A stretch of 64,000 nt of DNA, from assembly GCA_033064195.1 (NCBI GenBank), contig JARBJD010000039.1, positions 62,001 through 126,000 of the forward strand. The letters are read 5' to 3'. The notes beneath the pieces were generated by a model. It was not told the DNA's origin, did not search any database, and was given only the letters and a program-made list of their open reading frames with translations. A program made the position numbers and the translations under genes. Below, one piece after another: positions 1-11,441 of this stretch (position 1 is its first letter; each line of letters begins with the position of its first letter). The stretch comes from Blattamonas nauphoetae (taxonomy: Eukaryota; Preaxostyla; Oxymonadida).

Positions 1-2363
1 TCGCGCTCGAACGGGCCCATCTCGAAGCCAAATTGTCGGAGCAGAATGAGGAGACTCAGGAGATCCAGGAGACTCAAAACCAGGTCTCGTCCACTCTGAG
101 GAAGAAGGAAGGGGAACTGATGTTGGCTGTGGCGTCAAATTTGAGACTCACAGAGAATCTGAAAGCGAAGGACGCAGAATTGGCAAACACTGTTGAGAAG
201 AACCGAGCAGAGATGGAGAAACTGATTGCAGAACAAAAAGAGAAAGTGGAGAAGTTGGAGAAGAAGTTCGCTGAGAGACGAGACGAGGAGGAGAACAAGT
301 TCGTTGAGTATCGGAAGGAGAAGGAACACCAACTGACATCGACACAACACGAGTTGGAGGAGGAGCGAGAAGTGAAGAAGAAACTGGAGAAGAACTTGAA
401 AGAGCTGGAAGAGACGATCAAATCGCTACAGGTGTCGAAGGACTCTGCACAATCACAATCCGAGACGACCATCGCCGAACTCAAAGAACAGAACAAGAAG
501 ATCCAGCAGAGTCATGAAGAGATGATCCAATCACTTCTCGTTCAACATGAAGAAGAGAAAGCAAAAGCGGCAACGAAGGCAAATGAAGTGTTGATGAAAA
601 CAGAAGCAGACCTGAATGAGAAGTATCGGAAGAAGGAGCAGGAGTTGGAAGAGGTTCGGAAGGAGATGGGAGAGAAGGAAGAGGAGAGTGAGAGGAAGGT
701 GAATGGAATGAAGGAGGAGGACAGGAAGAAGCAGAAAGAGATTGAAGAGTTGAAAGAGAAGATGTTTGTGAAAGAGTCGGAATGGACGAAGAAAGAACGT
801 GAATTTGGCGAAAAAGTTGAGAAACTTGAAGAAGACCTTCAGGAGCAAGGAAAGAAGATGATTGAACTTTCTGAGAAGCTGAAATCCTCGCTTCACGAGA
901 ACAATCTCCAGAAAGAACAATACGAAGCCCAACTCTCCGAATCAAACAATCAATCTGCTTCTCAAAAACAAACTTACGAATCACAGCTTGCTGCTCAATC
1001 GTCGGCACTTGCCCTTCTTCGGTCAGATTCGGAGAAAAAGGAGGAGGAACTCCGATCCACCATTTCATCTCGTGAACAGAGCATTCGAGAATTGAGGGAT
1101 CAGATTGTTCGGAACGACGAGGAGGCCCAGAAGAGGCATCGAAAGCAGACAGAGCGGATCAATGAGATTGAGAGGGAGATCGTCGAGTGGAAGCATCGGA
1201 TGGAACAGGCATCAACGACTATCGCCACACTCGAGGCAGACATGGAAAGGAAGACGTCAGAATTGGCAAACAGGAACAACGAAAACCAGGAAATGATGAA
1301 ACAGAATGCCATGCTGATCCAAACACAAAACAATCTCACCGACACACTGAACAATGTCTCGTCACAGCTCGACCAGACAACCGCAAAGTTCAACTCCGAA
1401 CGGAACACTCGGATTGAACACGAAAAAACAATCTCATCTCTCTCCAAACAAACATCAACCCAACAATTCACAATCACTCAACTCACCGAACAGCTCACTT
1501 TCATCCAAGCGAGCCTCCAGACTGCCACAAAAGCGAAGGAAGACATCGAGAAGATGTGGAAAGACCTGCAGGCGTCAGTCCAGAGGCAGCTCAGGCTCGC
1601 GGAGAAGAAGGAGCAGGAATGGATTCTGCGGATGCGGATGGAGAGCAAGGCAAAGATCGAGCAGGAAAAGAAGATGGACGTGCTCCGACTCCAAAAGCAG
1701 CAAGTGGAGGACAGACTAAAACAGGACAAAATCAAATACGAAAGCGAGATCGAGAAATACGAGAACGATCTCTGTGAACAGTGCAACAGAGTCATCCAAC
1801 TTGAAATGAACCTCCAATCGGCAAACGAGAACACGCGAATCCTGTCCGAGAGCAAACAGGCCTCAGGCAACCTCACTCTCACAAAACGGATCGGACAACT
1901 GGAACGATCGTTGCAGACACTCAGCTCAACCAACGTCGACATTTTGAAGATCAACGGTGCAATCCGCAACGAGAAAGAGACACTCCAAAAGCAGCTCGAC
2001 AACTCGGAACAGCGGATGGGCGAACTGGAAGAAAGGATCGTTCGGATGAAGAAAGAACTAGAAGCACTCAAAACGAAGTATGAAGACACTGAACAGTCCA
2101 CTGACGACTTTGCCCCGCTCAAGAAGCTTCTCCATCAGCGAGTCTTCGCCTCCCAAAATGCGTACGTTCCCCCGACCCTCTCAAGATCCCAACCAATCCC
2201 ACTCTCAACCAGTCTCACGAAGACTGAATCCACACTCAGGCGGCAGCGAAGTTTTGTATCACAGAATCACATCACTTCAATCAAAAGCATTCCAACACCT
2301 CCACAGTCAATGTCTGTCAAAGGTTCGGCCCCCGCTCCTCCTCCTTCTTTGGGCAACACCTAA
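1..2363 (+). CDS. Long coiled-coil protein, 5' end outside the window
   Basis: An open frame runs from the first bases of the window to a TAA at 2361-2363. There is no ATG at its left end and the frame stays open to base 3, so the N-terminus lies upstream. The visible ~785 residues are almost pure heptad coiled coil: runs of E, K, Q and L with very few prolines, and repeated blocks such as EELKEKMFVKE. The last ~70 residues change to a proline/serine-rich tail (PPTLSRSQPIPLS, APAPPPSLGNT). This composition suits a structural or tethering protein of the cytoskeleton, Golgi or centrosome, but coiled coils are poor guides to function and I do not recognise the family. No intron is needed in the visible part. 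It is convergent with the phosphatase gene that ends at 2519. Confidence 0.85.
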   Translation, partial: ALERAHLEAKLSEQNEETQEIQETQNQVSSTLRKKEGELMLAVASNLRLTENLKAKDAELANTVEKNRAEMEKLIAEQKEKVEKLEKKFAERRDEEENKFVEYRKEKEHQLTSTQHELEEEREVKKKLEKNLKELEETIKSLQVSKDSAQSQSETTIAELKEQNKKIQQSHEEMIQSLLVQHEEEKAKAATKANEVLMKTEADLNEKYRKKEQELEEVRKEMGEKEEESERKVNGMKEEDRKKQKEIEELKEKMFVKESEWTKKEREFGEKVEKLEEDLQEQGKKMIELSEKLKSSLHENNLQKEQYEAQLSESNNQSASQKQTYESQLAAQSSALALLRSDSEKKEEELRSTISSREQSIRELRDQIVRNDEEAQKRHRKQTERINEIEREIVEWKHRMEQASTTIATLEADMERKTSELANRNNENQEMMKQNAMLIQTQNNLTDTLNNVSSQLDQTTAKFNSERNTRIEHEKTISSLSKQTSTQQFTITQLTEQLTFIQASLQTATKAKEDIEKMWKDLQASVQRQLRLAEKKEQEWILRMRMESKAKIEQEKKMDVLRLQKQQVEDRLKQDKIKYESEIEKYENDLCEQCNRVIQLEMNLQSANENTRILSESKQASGNLTLTKRIGQLERSLQTLSSTNVDILKINGAIRNEKETLQKQLDNSEQRMGELEERIVRMKKELEALKTKYEDTEQSTDDFAPLKKLLHQRVFASQNAYVPPTLSRSQPIPLSTSLTKTESTLRRQRSFVSQNHITSIKSIPTPPQSMSVKGSAPAPPPSLGNT

Positions 2364-2518
2364 TTTCATTCTTGTTTCATCTTGAGTTTGTAATCATCAT
2401 TTTTAGATCGATTCTGTTCATGAGAACGCTCGTTTCTGCTAGTTTCTGTGCGAAATGCCAAAACAAAGAAGAACGAAGACAAAACAGTAATGGAAGAAAT
2501 AAAAGAGGGTGAAGAGAG

Positions 2519-3806
2519 CTATTTCATATTGGTGGTACTGTTGTTCGGAAGAGGAATGTAGAATTTTGCTTCTGGGAAGCTAGAAGTATGAAATTTTGTG
2601 AAACGGAATTCCGTCGAAGTTTCTGTTGGAATCATATCAAACACACATCCCTGATTTGATTCCCCGCAGTAACTTGGTGCAGAAAATAAGGTGATCTGAA
2701 GCAGGACATGTCGAGAAAGAAGAACAAACGAGTTGGCCATGATGCTGAACAGAATGGCCTTCTTCTCGAACTTGATGTGATCGAACAACGAGCTCAAGTT
2801 TGTTTTCTTTGAGGAATCGCTGAGAGAGTCAAGCTGAAAAAGGAAAACCTCAGTGATATCAGGCCCGAATTTTGTTCCGAACGAACGGATCAGGGACTGG
2901 CTTCCTGGTGCATCCATCGGATCCGCCCACTAGAACAAACAGAAGATGCTTTTTAGATCAAAAACAGACCGTCATTTGAGCCATTAAGAGCTCACCTCCT
3001 TCATCTCCAATTTCGCAGAATCTGTTCACTTTATTGATGTCATCAAGGGTGACATTTGGTCGATCAAACAATCCACCGTGCTGGAGGAGAAGCGTAATCT
3101 TTGAGAAGAACATACTACAACGAATATTGTGTCGTGGACAACAGCAGCGAGGGGAAGTGTATGAAAAGTGTCGATAAACGCCGAATACACGGATTGCGAA
3201 TATTTGTCGAAAACTTCATTCTTAAAGCCATAAATTGTGGTACAGCGCTCACTTTCGTGATTACCACGAAGAAGAATCAGATGGTCTGGTTGAGCGATTT
3301 TCACTGCCAAGAGGTATGTAAATATCTAAAATATGTCAGAACGAATGGCGTAAAAGTTGGAGAGGTTGAAATTTTTCATTTGAACGATGAAGACGAGAGA
3401 ATAATAAACTTCACATCCAAAAGAGCCTCTGTCAACGTAATCACCATTGAAAATATAAATATGTTCCGAAGATGGATATCCAAATGTTTCAAAAATATGT
3501 AGAAGGTCATAGAATTGTCCGTGAAGGTCACCCTTGATGAAAAAGGCTGATGAATTGAGTGATGTGACAGACTATTGCTGACACTTTAACCCCCTTCCTC
3601 CTTGGAACTATTACAATATTCGGAGATTGTGACAGGAGTTCTTGCCCTTGTTTGAGTAGTTTAAGGATTTCACCCTGAGGGAGGGTCTTACATTGTTTGT
3701 ACATGTTCAAAAGCGAATCTATGTTCAAGTTGAAGGAAAATAGAACACAGACCAGCATAATCCATTTAGAAGAAATCAGAATTCTTCTAATATTAGATGG
3801 AGGCAA
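2519..3806 (-). CDS. PP5-like serine/threonine protein phosphatase (PPP family), about seven short exons
   Basis: Catalytic core of the PPP family, a two-metal phosphoprotein phosphatase. Spliced motifs appear in the right order: [58 protein letters not shown] and LFSAPSYCG. These include the metal and phosphate ligands of the GDxHG, GDxVDRG, GNHE and HGG blocks. IYGFKNEV and the [14 protein letters not shown] stretch resemble PP5 more than PP1 or PP2A, but there is no N-terminal TPR domain; only ~60 residues precede the catalytic core. Introns placed by GT..AG and frame: 3533-3584 (52 bp), 3326-3409 (84), 3081-3115 (35), 2930-2995 (66), 2820-2848 (29) and 2696-2729 (34). Each one restores the conserved protein. 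A further junction near 3710-3740 is uncertain, as is the exact start (3806). The stop is TAG at 2519. Confidence 0.85.
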
Positions 3807-4128
3807 CTGAGCTCAAATCTGGAAGATGTCAAACTATGGGTTTGATCGTACTATTTGATGGTTAACATGTCGTCTGAACGTCATTTTTCCCTCGTTAAGT
3901 ATCAGGAATCCCTCGAGTAGGCACAGATACTTCTCAAAATCAAGAAACTCTCCAAGGAATCGCTTCCCTTCCCATTGAAAAGTCTAGACCATTCTTATTG
4001 CCTTCAATTTCAGCTTTTGTCATCCGTTTCCCTCATGTTTTTGTTTTTCTCAATTGTTTCAAAAGAATTTGTAAAAATAAATGAAATACGTGAGATGTCG
4101 TCTCAGGCAATTTTGACATCGGTGTGAT
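3807..4128. other. Intergenic, upstream of the phosphatase and left of element A
   Basis: About 320 bases with no supported gene. It should contain the phosphatase promoter, but I see no recognisable motif. The right edge (TAA at 4129-4131) is the target duplication of element A. Confidence 0.5.
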
Positions 4129-4131
4129 TAA

Positions 4132-4376
4132 TAGTGGTGTCACCAATCGGTGTCTTGTCACCAATTGGTGCTTTTCTCTGAGACTATAGAGAATGTGGTG
4201 TGTATGAACTGTGTGAAGTGATAGAGTTAAAGAAGGCCTCCATCCAGAGAAAAACAAGAAATACTGGTTGAGTGTCCAATTCATGGGTTAGATCATCCCT
4301 CGTTCTGGAAAAGAGGATAAATTAGAGATTATTCACTTCATATTTTGTTTCCTTCAACTTCTTTAACAAACATAAG
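4132..4376 (+). repeat. Left terminal inverted repeat of element A
   Basis: 245 bp, the exact reverse complement of 8319-8563. The outer ~40 bp hold the two 12-bp palindromic motifs spaced 18 bp apart. The rest is unique-looking sequence with no coding potential. Confidence 0.95.
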
Positions 4377-4685
4377 ACTTAAATTGACATGATTCGTTTT
4401 AGTTGATAAAATGAAATGAGAAGATGGGTAGATCGATCTTGATATGTTGAAGCCCTTCGAATGAGGTCAGGAACGCCTGCTATTCAGCTCGACCCAACTC
4501 AACCAATGTCATCACACCCGCAAGTGACCCTGGAGTGGAGACATCTTCGGCTGTGACGATCGACATCGTTTCTTTCTCATTCTTCCAGATCTTCCATCCT
4601 CAAGAGTCACTCACCCCATTGGGACCACAGTGTGCAATGTCTTTCCCATTCTCCCCATCCACATCAATCTCTCGTCCTGTTGCAA

Positions 4686-7600
4686 TTAGATACTCAAGCA
4701 GCGATGAGGACACTTCAGTCGAAGGATCATTCCCCGAAACGCTTCTGGATCGGTCGACGAGTCCACAGACGGGAAACGAGAGTGTACGATTTGTGTCGCG
4801 AAGGATGTTCCAGACACAAAGATCAGAGCCCCTCTCGGAACAACATTCGACGAGGCGGCAGGGAACGAGAGACCACTCAGGTTGAATTTCCAATCGGTCA
4901 GTTCGGTGTTGTTGGAGAGTGTGAGGGAGACGAGAGGAGCAGCTGATGCCGTGTATGAAACGAGGGAGGTTGATATGACGGAGAGGGAATGAGTGCCAGA
5001 CAGATCAATGGAGAAAAGCCCAGTTGACGATGAGGTGCTGATTCTCGTCTTAATGGAGGATTTGATGGTCATGCTTCCGACGATGTTGAACAGAGCGTCG
5101 TTCAGAGTGGAAGCAGTTGCAGCTGATCTAAATGAACACGACTCGATCGACAGTGAACCAGTAGAGATAGAAATGAAGGAAGTTGATCTTTGGTCGGTTC
5201 CGAAGAGGATAGCGAGACTGGTCAGATGGAGTGTGTGATCGACCAAAACAGAAAAAGAGGCAGACGAGGCCGTGGTGATTGTTGCGATCCCGCTCTTCGA
5301 TTTGATGGTCTGCTCGGTAAAAGAAGTCGAATGCGGTTTTGCAAGGCTGGTTGAACCTCCGACGAGTAATGTTGATTCTGTTCGCTTGAGAGACGAGAAT
5401 CCTTTGTCCAACGTCTCACAAGGAAGCTGAGTGAGTCCACAATTGGCATGATCCTCTCCCTCTCCGTGGACAGACAGCGTGGTCTCTTGAATCGTGTGAG
5501 GAAACCCGAAGGAGAACATGCTTTCTGGAGAGTCAGTTCCGACCTGCCCAACAAACTCGTCCTTCTCGGCTTCTGTGAACAACCGTCCCTGTGGAGGCTC
5601 GATAGAACTTTTAAGAAGAGCGAATGGTGCTTGTTTGGATGTTGAATCGAGATCAGATGCCTCAACAAAGATGAGCGAGCCTGTTCCATTTGACGCGATC
5701 TCGTCGAATAGAGTGTCTATTGTGGATGAGAATGTCGTGCCGAGCGAGAGATGGATGACAGTGCCAAGAGAGGGATCGTTTGAAACGTGAACCGATGAGA
5801 TTGTATGGTCATTCAGCTTAGTCAGAGTGTCTGAGCCGACATCACACGATGTCAGGGATAGGGTTCCAGTGGAGACGATGAAGAATGTTAGAACTGCACT
5901 GCTTGGAGAAAGGTGGAAGAGAAGCGAGTCGAAAGAGAGTGTCTGGCTGGCGCCATTCATTGTGATGGATCCAACTCCAGACTGGACGATGACCTACTTC
6001 GTTGAAGGAGACGAGATTGAGGCTGATGAGGAGACAACAAGAGAGGAGGAAAGTGCCGTTGTTCCTGCGACCTCAATTGAATTCAGGAGTGCGTGAGAGA
6101 GAGCAGAAGCCACTGCAGGTTCCAGTGACGAACATCGAAGTCGATCAGATCCACATTTCGGGTGTTCACTTTGTTCTTTCTTTCCTGTTTCTCCCGCCAC
6201 AATTTTCACTGTTGGGGCAAGGAGATGGTACATCAGTGATGTTTCGAACCATTTCTCATTCGACATCAGCGAACTGTCCCGCCCAACAAAGTCGAGGAGT
6301 GGCTGGTCGGGAGAGAAGGAGCCTTCCCAGAGTGTTCCCGACAAGATGGATGAGAGAGACGAGGATGTCACAAGAATCAGCTTGGGTTGATCTGGGTCAG
6401 TTCGGACACAATCTGAGAACGAGGTGGAGAGAATGGAAGTTGGGTGTTCGCTCCTGATCTCCACCAGCGTGTGATTTGTCACAGAGAATGAATGGAAAGT
6501 TGCGGAAGAAATGAAGAGAGACGATGTGTCCGACGAGCACGAAATGAGAGGAGCGGAGAGTGTTGCTTGCAGTCGAGTCTTTCGTCTGGTTAAACGTGTA
6601 ATCCACGATGGTGATTGGCTGACGAGTCGATTTGAGAAGAGGATGACCAAATTGTTCACAGCCAGGCGAGCTTCTTCTTTGATCGTGAACAGACTCGCTC
6701 CTTCTGCAATCGACGAGTCCACATCAACAATCGAGCGGAGTACATCTGCCGCCTCTTTCTTCGCCGCTGTCGTTCCTTTCACAGTGACGTCTTGATCTGC
6801 AATTTCAATGTCCTTCTCAGTGTACGTCATGTTCCACACAAACGTGATCGTCTGCGGATAGTGTGTATGATTCTTATACTTCTGCTTTAGATGACTCACT
6901 CCATATTTCAATGTCGCACAGTGGGTTCCTGTCCATTTGCACTTGTCGTTGTCTGTCCCACTGTATCCTCCGAGAGGCAGCTGTCGACTCCCGTTCACTG
7001 AGATCGTTGGTGAGGGGAGGAAGAAGTTGATGAGCTCCATTTCTGTCGGATCGTTCAGTCCTTCGATCACGACTCGATATTCGTTGCTCATTGAGACACC
7101 TCCAAACGATGGGATCTGCGTAAGTGTCTTTCCTTCGAAGAGTGACGTACGCATGAAAATAACTTGACCCTCCGAGTTCAATGTTGGCTACTCTACCGTT
7201 CTTTGACGAGCGGTTCGTGAATGACACGTGAGGGAAGGAGACAGTGGTGTTGATCGCATGAAGAACACTGCCATTCACGTCTGAATGAATGTTGGCATAG
7301 GCGCCATATCGAAGAGTGAATGAACCACCTCAAAAGTCATCGAGAGAGCATCCAACGAGTGTCAGATTCCCATTTCAAGACACAGTCAAACCAGACGAGT
7401 GAAGTGTTGTTGAGAAGGAAGCGTTCGTGAGAAATTCAATTCCAAACCCTTCAACGTTGGACGAGATCGTCGTTTGCGGAACTTCAAATGATCCACTTCC
7501 AATGTTGATGAAGTTCGTCCCACTTCATGATTTCCAGAGTGCTGTGCTGAGTGATCCGCCATGATTGCCATCTGAACAATCTCCGCTTTCCCCATCTTCC

Positions 7601-7850
7601 ACAAAGAACACGTTGGTCGGTGGGATGAGAGCTGATGGAGATAGGAAGAGGATGTGCACCCAGACACAGTTTCGACTGGATGCAGTGTTTCGAGTTGACT
7701 GTTGACGTGACGACGCAGGATGAGACAGTTGGGAATAGTGACAGTGACGGATGGGGAAGGAGTCCGCAAAACTCGAAGCAGAGTGTGGAAAAAAAGATTG
7801 CCAGGAATATCGACTGACCTGGGTGGCAGGAGATTTTGTGAAAACAAGAT
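4686..7850 (-). pseudogene. Cargo of element A: decayed parallel-beta-helix receptor ectodomain
   Basis: Read on the minus strand, this encodes beta-helix ectodomain sequence of the same kind as the intact receptor at 38308-45818. It has S/T-rich rungs (SLSIESCSFRS, TGLFSIDLSGTHSLSV), NxS/T sites and the CGxxxxPCxTLxxG block (CGLTQLPCETLDKG). The frame is interrupted. TGA falls at 7525-7527, 7375-7377 and 7330-7332, each where a Trp would fit (for example KS-SGTNF). There is one frame change near 7150, and a TAG at 5991-5993. No signal peptide can be placed at the N-terminal side. The C-terminal end lacks the transmembrane segment and kinase-like tail, so it is an internal fragment of a receptor gene. 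The start is approximate. Confidence 0.7.
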
Positions 7851-8318
7851 ATCCGTATGAAGCTAAATGCTCGTTCGCATGACACTTGTTGCTCCGTCGC
7901 GGTTGAGATAACAGTAAGGCCACAAAGTGATGTCTTGAATGCTGACAAGAAGTCATTTGGTAGCGGATTGCCTGATCAAGCAGCTGCGATCAATCTCTCA
8001 AAATATGATCTGGCTACCGTTCGAATAGGTGTGAGTGTCGGAGAGCTTGCAGCGATGCGGTTTTGTGTCACGGATCACAAGATTGAATGTTTTTTTGAGC
8101 TTGGAAGAGAATCTGAGTTATCCAGGTGAAGAGAACGTTGAACACAAGAACGATGTTTGATCCGGTAGTTGAAGTATTGATGAAAAATGTTCGACGTAAA
8201 AGTTCAGAGAGAGGCGTGCTTAAATTTCAACTTTCAGAGATGGGAGAGATTGGTATCCCTTTATCTGACAAAATTGGGGAAATGACGAAGAATCGATGAG
8301 AATAGGATTCATAGTCGC

Positions 8319-8563
8319 CTTATGTTTGTTAAAGAAGTTGAAGGAAACAAAATATGAAGTGAATAATCTCTAATTTATCCTCTTTTCCAGAACGAGGGAT
8401 GATCTAACCCATGAATTGGACACTCAACCAGTATTTCTTGTTTTTCTCTGGATGGAGGCCTTCTTTAACTCTATCACTTCACACAGTTCATACACACCAC
8501 ATTCTCTATAGTCTCAGAGAAAAGCACCAATTGGTGACAAGACACCGATTGGTGACACCACTA
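8319..8563 (-). repeat. Right terminal inverted repeat of element A
   Basis: Exact inverted copy of 4132-4376. The TAA that follows (8564-8566) is shared with element B, which begins at 8567, so A and B abut without other sequence between them. Confidence 0.95.
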
Positions 8564-8566
8564 TAA

Positions 8567-9164
8567 TAGTGGTGTCACCAAACCGTCCGGCGTCACCAAT
8601 CCGGCCTTTTTTCTGTGAGGGACTATTTTGGTCAAACTAAGAACAAAATAAAATTTTAGCATTATACTCCCACCCGATCCCGAGAAAACCTCAAAATACG
8701 TTTTACGTTACGAATGCACACATTTTTTTCAACTTTTTGCGGTCATTTCTCCACAACCAGCCATCCGTTTTAAATCAAATAAAAGGCATAATAGTCGGAT
8801 AGATCTCGACAAAAGATGAACAAAAAATAAAAGGATTTTTTTCCTAAGAATATTTTGTCGAGAAAAATATGGGTTTTTTCCGATCTTCCCAAATCCGCAG
8901 AATTTTTTCTCCACATTTTTTTCAAAATGTTCGTTTCACCAAAAAAACGTTTGTGTGAAAAATTTCATCGAAATCGATTCACTGGTTGTTGAGATATTGT
9001 CAAAACGATGTTTTTCATCGGGCAAATGGGGGTATTTTGAGGATTTCTCGGGATCGCGTGGGAGTATAATTCTTAAATTTCAGATTTTTCTTAGTTTGAC
9101 CGATATTGATTTTTCCAGAAAAAAGGCCGGATTGGTGACATGGGACATATTGGTGACACAACTA
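8567..9164. mobile_element. Element B: 598-bp foldback MITE, TAA target duplication
   Basis: The tips TAGTGGTGTCACCAA (left) and, inverted, TAGTTGTGTCACCAA (right) are flanked by TAA at 8564-8566 and 9165-9167. Inside each arm a CACCAA motif recurs 18 bp later as CACCAATCCGGCC, followed by a T-rich run. The inverted similarity continues well inward: ATTTTGAGG on one side and CCTCAAAAT on the other, and TTTGGTCAAACTAAG near the left arm against CTTAGTTTGACCGA near the right. The element is therefore largely a long imperfect palindrome. It has no coding capacity. Its interior matches element H and the fragment at 47205-47375. Confidence 0.85.
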
Positions 9165-9201
9165 TAAGGGTCAATACACATCAAATCTTTTAAACTTCAT
9201 T

Positions 9202-11441
9202 AGACCCAAACTGAATGAAGTATGGTATTTTAAAACAAGTGGGTATATTTGAATAGAACTATGGGAAATTTGAAATAACTAAGTTATTTTGAAATACGCC
9301 ACTTATTTCAGAAAGGCCAAACTTATTTTAAATAAGGCACCATAACATTTTTTGAACTCCCTTTCGTCATTATCTAATTCAAAGATATCTCAAAAGCGTA
9401 CCAGAAGTGACAAAATGTGATGAGAACGATGGAAAATGTTGAAATGTTCGAAATTAATCACTTTGGTGGCATCACTTCAGATCCGCCCCACTTCACTTTT
9501 CATTCCTTCTGAGTCTTTTTCTAACAGGAATGGACACTGTTCTCTGTCATGTTTTGATCAGCTACAGATTGCACATATGCAGGACACATGAAAAAGAAAA
9601 ACTGTACAGCGAAATAAGAAATCGTGAAAAATAGAACTGTTCTCCAACCACGACGCTCCTTCGGAATGAATGAGGTCAATCTGGTGATCAGAATGGTCAA
9701 CTTTCAGAGTTTGATGTCCACATGGACTGTCAGCAGATGACCAGCCTATTCACAATGAGCACTGAGCAGGTTTGGTGTGAGATGTGATGGCTTTGCATGG
9801 GCAGCAGAGTGTTTGATTTGACGACGTATTTGTTCTCCATCGGAGCCTTCACGCCCAACTATTCTTTGAGGCCATCGTCCTCCGATGGTTGGAACAGTTG
9901 AGGAATTGTTCTAAAAGCGGTGTCCTGCAAACCAACCAACACTTTGTCGTCGTCGTCATCTCCTCCACTCAGCCCTTCCTCGCTCGACACAAGATCGTTC
10001 GAATTGTGTCTTTTCTTCTTCTCCGATTTTTCCTGTTCGAGCAGTTCCTTCTGTTCTCGCTCGAATTCTTCATCCTCCAGCGACCTCGTTTTGTGCCACC
10101 ATTTGTGAAGTCTTCTCTCCAACTGCTTCCGCTGCCTCTTCGCCTTGATCGCCTGCACAAGCTCCCTCTGTCTGTGTCTGTTTCTTGTCTTCGACATCTC
10201 TTTCCGACTCCGTCTTCTGATTGGCTGAGTCAGTCAATTCGATTGACCTGAGCAATGTTTCCAGACGAGGATCGTGACAATGGACGTGTTTGTGTTGTGC
10301 GAGTGGTTTGTTGTCAGTGGGAGGCAATGACATTGTTATGGCGTGAAGAGAGATTCGATCAGTGATATATTCGGTGGACATGGAAGTGGCAGAGGGTGAC
10401 CATCGCTCTCTGACAAACTGGACAGCTTCAGCTCCTTCCCTGACTCGATCTGCCATTGTGAAGAGAAGCAAAGTGTCGGATCCAACAGCCTCCGAATCGG
10501 AAGAAGGGCTTTGTCGACTGAGCTCTTCATACAATCGAATTCTGGGACGTGGTGATCGAATGGTGTGGCTCCCTCGCTCGGCGGCGGTGAAGAGGAATCT
10601 ATCAGAGCAATTGAGAGACCAGACACCGCCCGTGCTCCCATCAACCCGCTCTCCGCCGACCTGGTTCTGGTGATGAGATGCTACGTGTAGAATGTCCCAA
10701 GTGATTCCGATGAAGATCCTCGACGTTGCAATGTCCAGCAGATGAGTGAACTGTGGAAGTGGGGCGATGGGATGTGTGAGGTTGGGAGAGATCCACACAT
10801 CTTCTGGCTCTGAACCAGTTTTGTAAGGCACCTCTGCTCGGAAGAATTCAGCGTTGTCTGTCTTATTTTTTGTGATTGAGATTGGACGATGCATAAATGA
10901 TTGCCTGTTCCGATGTCTGGGGGCTAAATTCAGGATTGAACACTGTGTTTCTTCTTGCTACGAGAGATCAAACATTTCTGAAAGGATTGATTGAAAGAGG
11001 AGACCAACTCACGATATTATGGTAAGATTACGGAGTCAATGTCATCGTTTCTTAACATATTGGTTGAGTCTCTCGGAGATCAGCTGTCGGTAATGAAAAA
11101 GGAAAAAATGAATGGGATGGTCAACTGATCGTCCTTGAAACAAAAAAAACACGCTTTTTCCCGTACACACACTGTCTGAGAATGTTTATAAATGGATCTC
11201 AGGCGAATTATAAGTGAAAACTGGGAAAAATGTTTTGTTGTGGGTCTTAATTTGAAAGAACTTGGTTATTTTGAAAGAACTGTGTTATTTTGAAAGAGCT
11301 CTTTCGATTCAATTAGGATCGTACCCTATTCAAATAGAAGTCACTTCATTCAGATTTATCGACCGTATATTTAAAATAACCCCCGTAAATTTACATCAAC
11401 CTTAACATTTCAAAAAACCATACTTCATTCGGTTTGGGTCT
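9202..11441. mobile_element. Element C: inverted-repeat element with protein cargo
   Basis: The ends are AGACCCAAACTGAATGAAG at 9202 and its inverted copy ending at 11441, with about 30 bp similar and one to three mismatches. Just inside both ends is AT-rich sequence with a degenerate tandem motif close to TTATTTTGAAAGAAC. The base triplet ATT lies outside both ends and may be a 3-bp duplication, but that could be chance. The tips differ from those of A, B, E and H, so this is a separate family. The middle holds the unrecognised gene at 9859-10894. No transposase is seen. Confidence 0.6.
9859..10894 (-). pseudogene. Cargo of element C: unrecognised acidic/basic protein, one frame change
   Basis: The minus-strand frame starts at ATG 10894 and reads about 230 residues of ordinary-looking protein (AEFFRAEVPYKTGSEPEDVW, FTHLLDIATSRIFIGITWDI, HKHVHCHDPRLETLLRSIEL). 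At about 10195 coding quality moves to another frame. That frame continues with a strongly basic segment (QRKQLERRLHKWWHKTRSLE), then an acidic one (GLSGGDDDDDKV), and ends at 9859. The shift is one base; no convincing intron bridges it. I do not recognise the family. Basic plus acidic low-complexity tails are common in nuclear proteins, but that is only a hint. Confidence 0.5.

Larger units (their letters stand above)
4132..8563. mobile_element. Element A: TIR DNA transposon carrying a receptor-type gene, TAA target duplication
   Basis: A 4,432-bp segment bounded by inverted repeats at 4132-4376 and 8319-8563. I compared the two 245-bp arms base by base and found no difference. TAA lies immediately outside both ends (4129-4131 and 8564-8566), a 3-bp target duplication of the TWA type known from PIF/Harbinger transposons. 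Each tip starts TAGTGGTGT and then holds CACCAATCGGTG and CACCAATTGGTG, starting 18 bp apart and each palindromic or nearly so. There is no transposase-like frame inside; the body is filled by a decayed receptor-family gene. Identical arms suggest recent mobility or gene conversion, while the cargo is clearly broken. Naming it non-autonomous PIF/Harbinger-like is an inference from the duplication alone. Confidence 0.85.

Noticed and set aside
531-1068. Long minus-strand frames opposite the coiled-coil gene (and opposite the ABC and Sec7 genes)
   Set aside because: They are produced by the codon bias of the sense gene (GAG/AAG-rich coils give open Ser/Leu frames in antisense).
3101-3502. A 133-codon plus-strand frame
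   Set aside because: Antisense to phosphatase exons carrying GNHE and GDYVDRG; it is a shadow frame.
8729-9167. Short frames inside element B similar to frames inside element H
   Set aside because: The similarity is of the MITE DNA, not of a protein; frames shift between copies.
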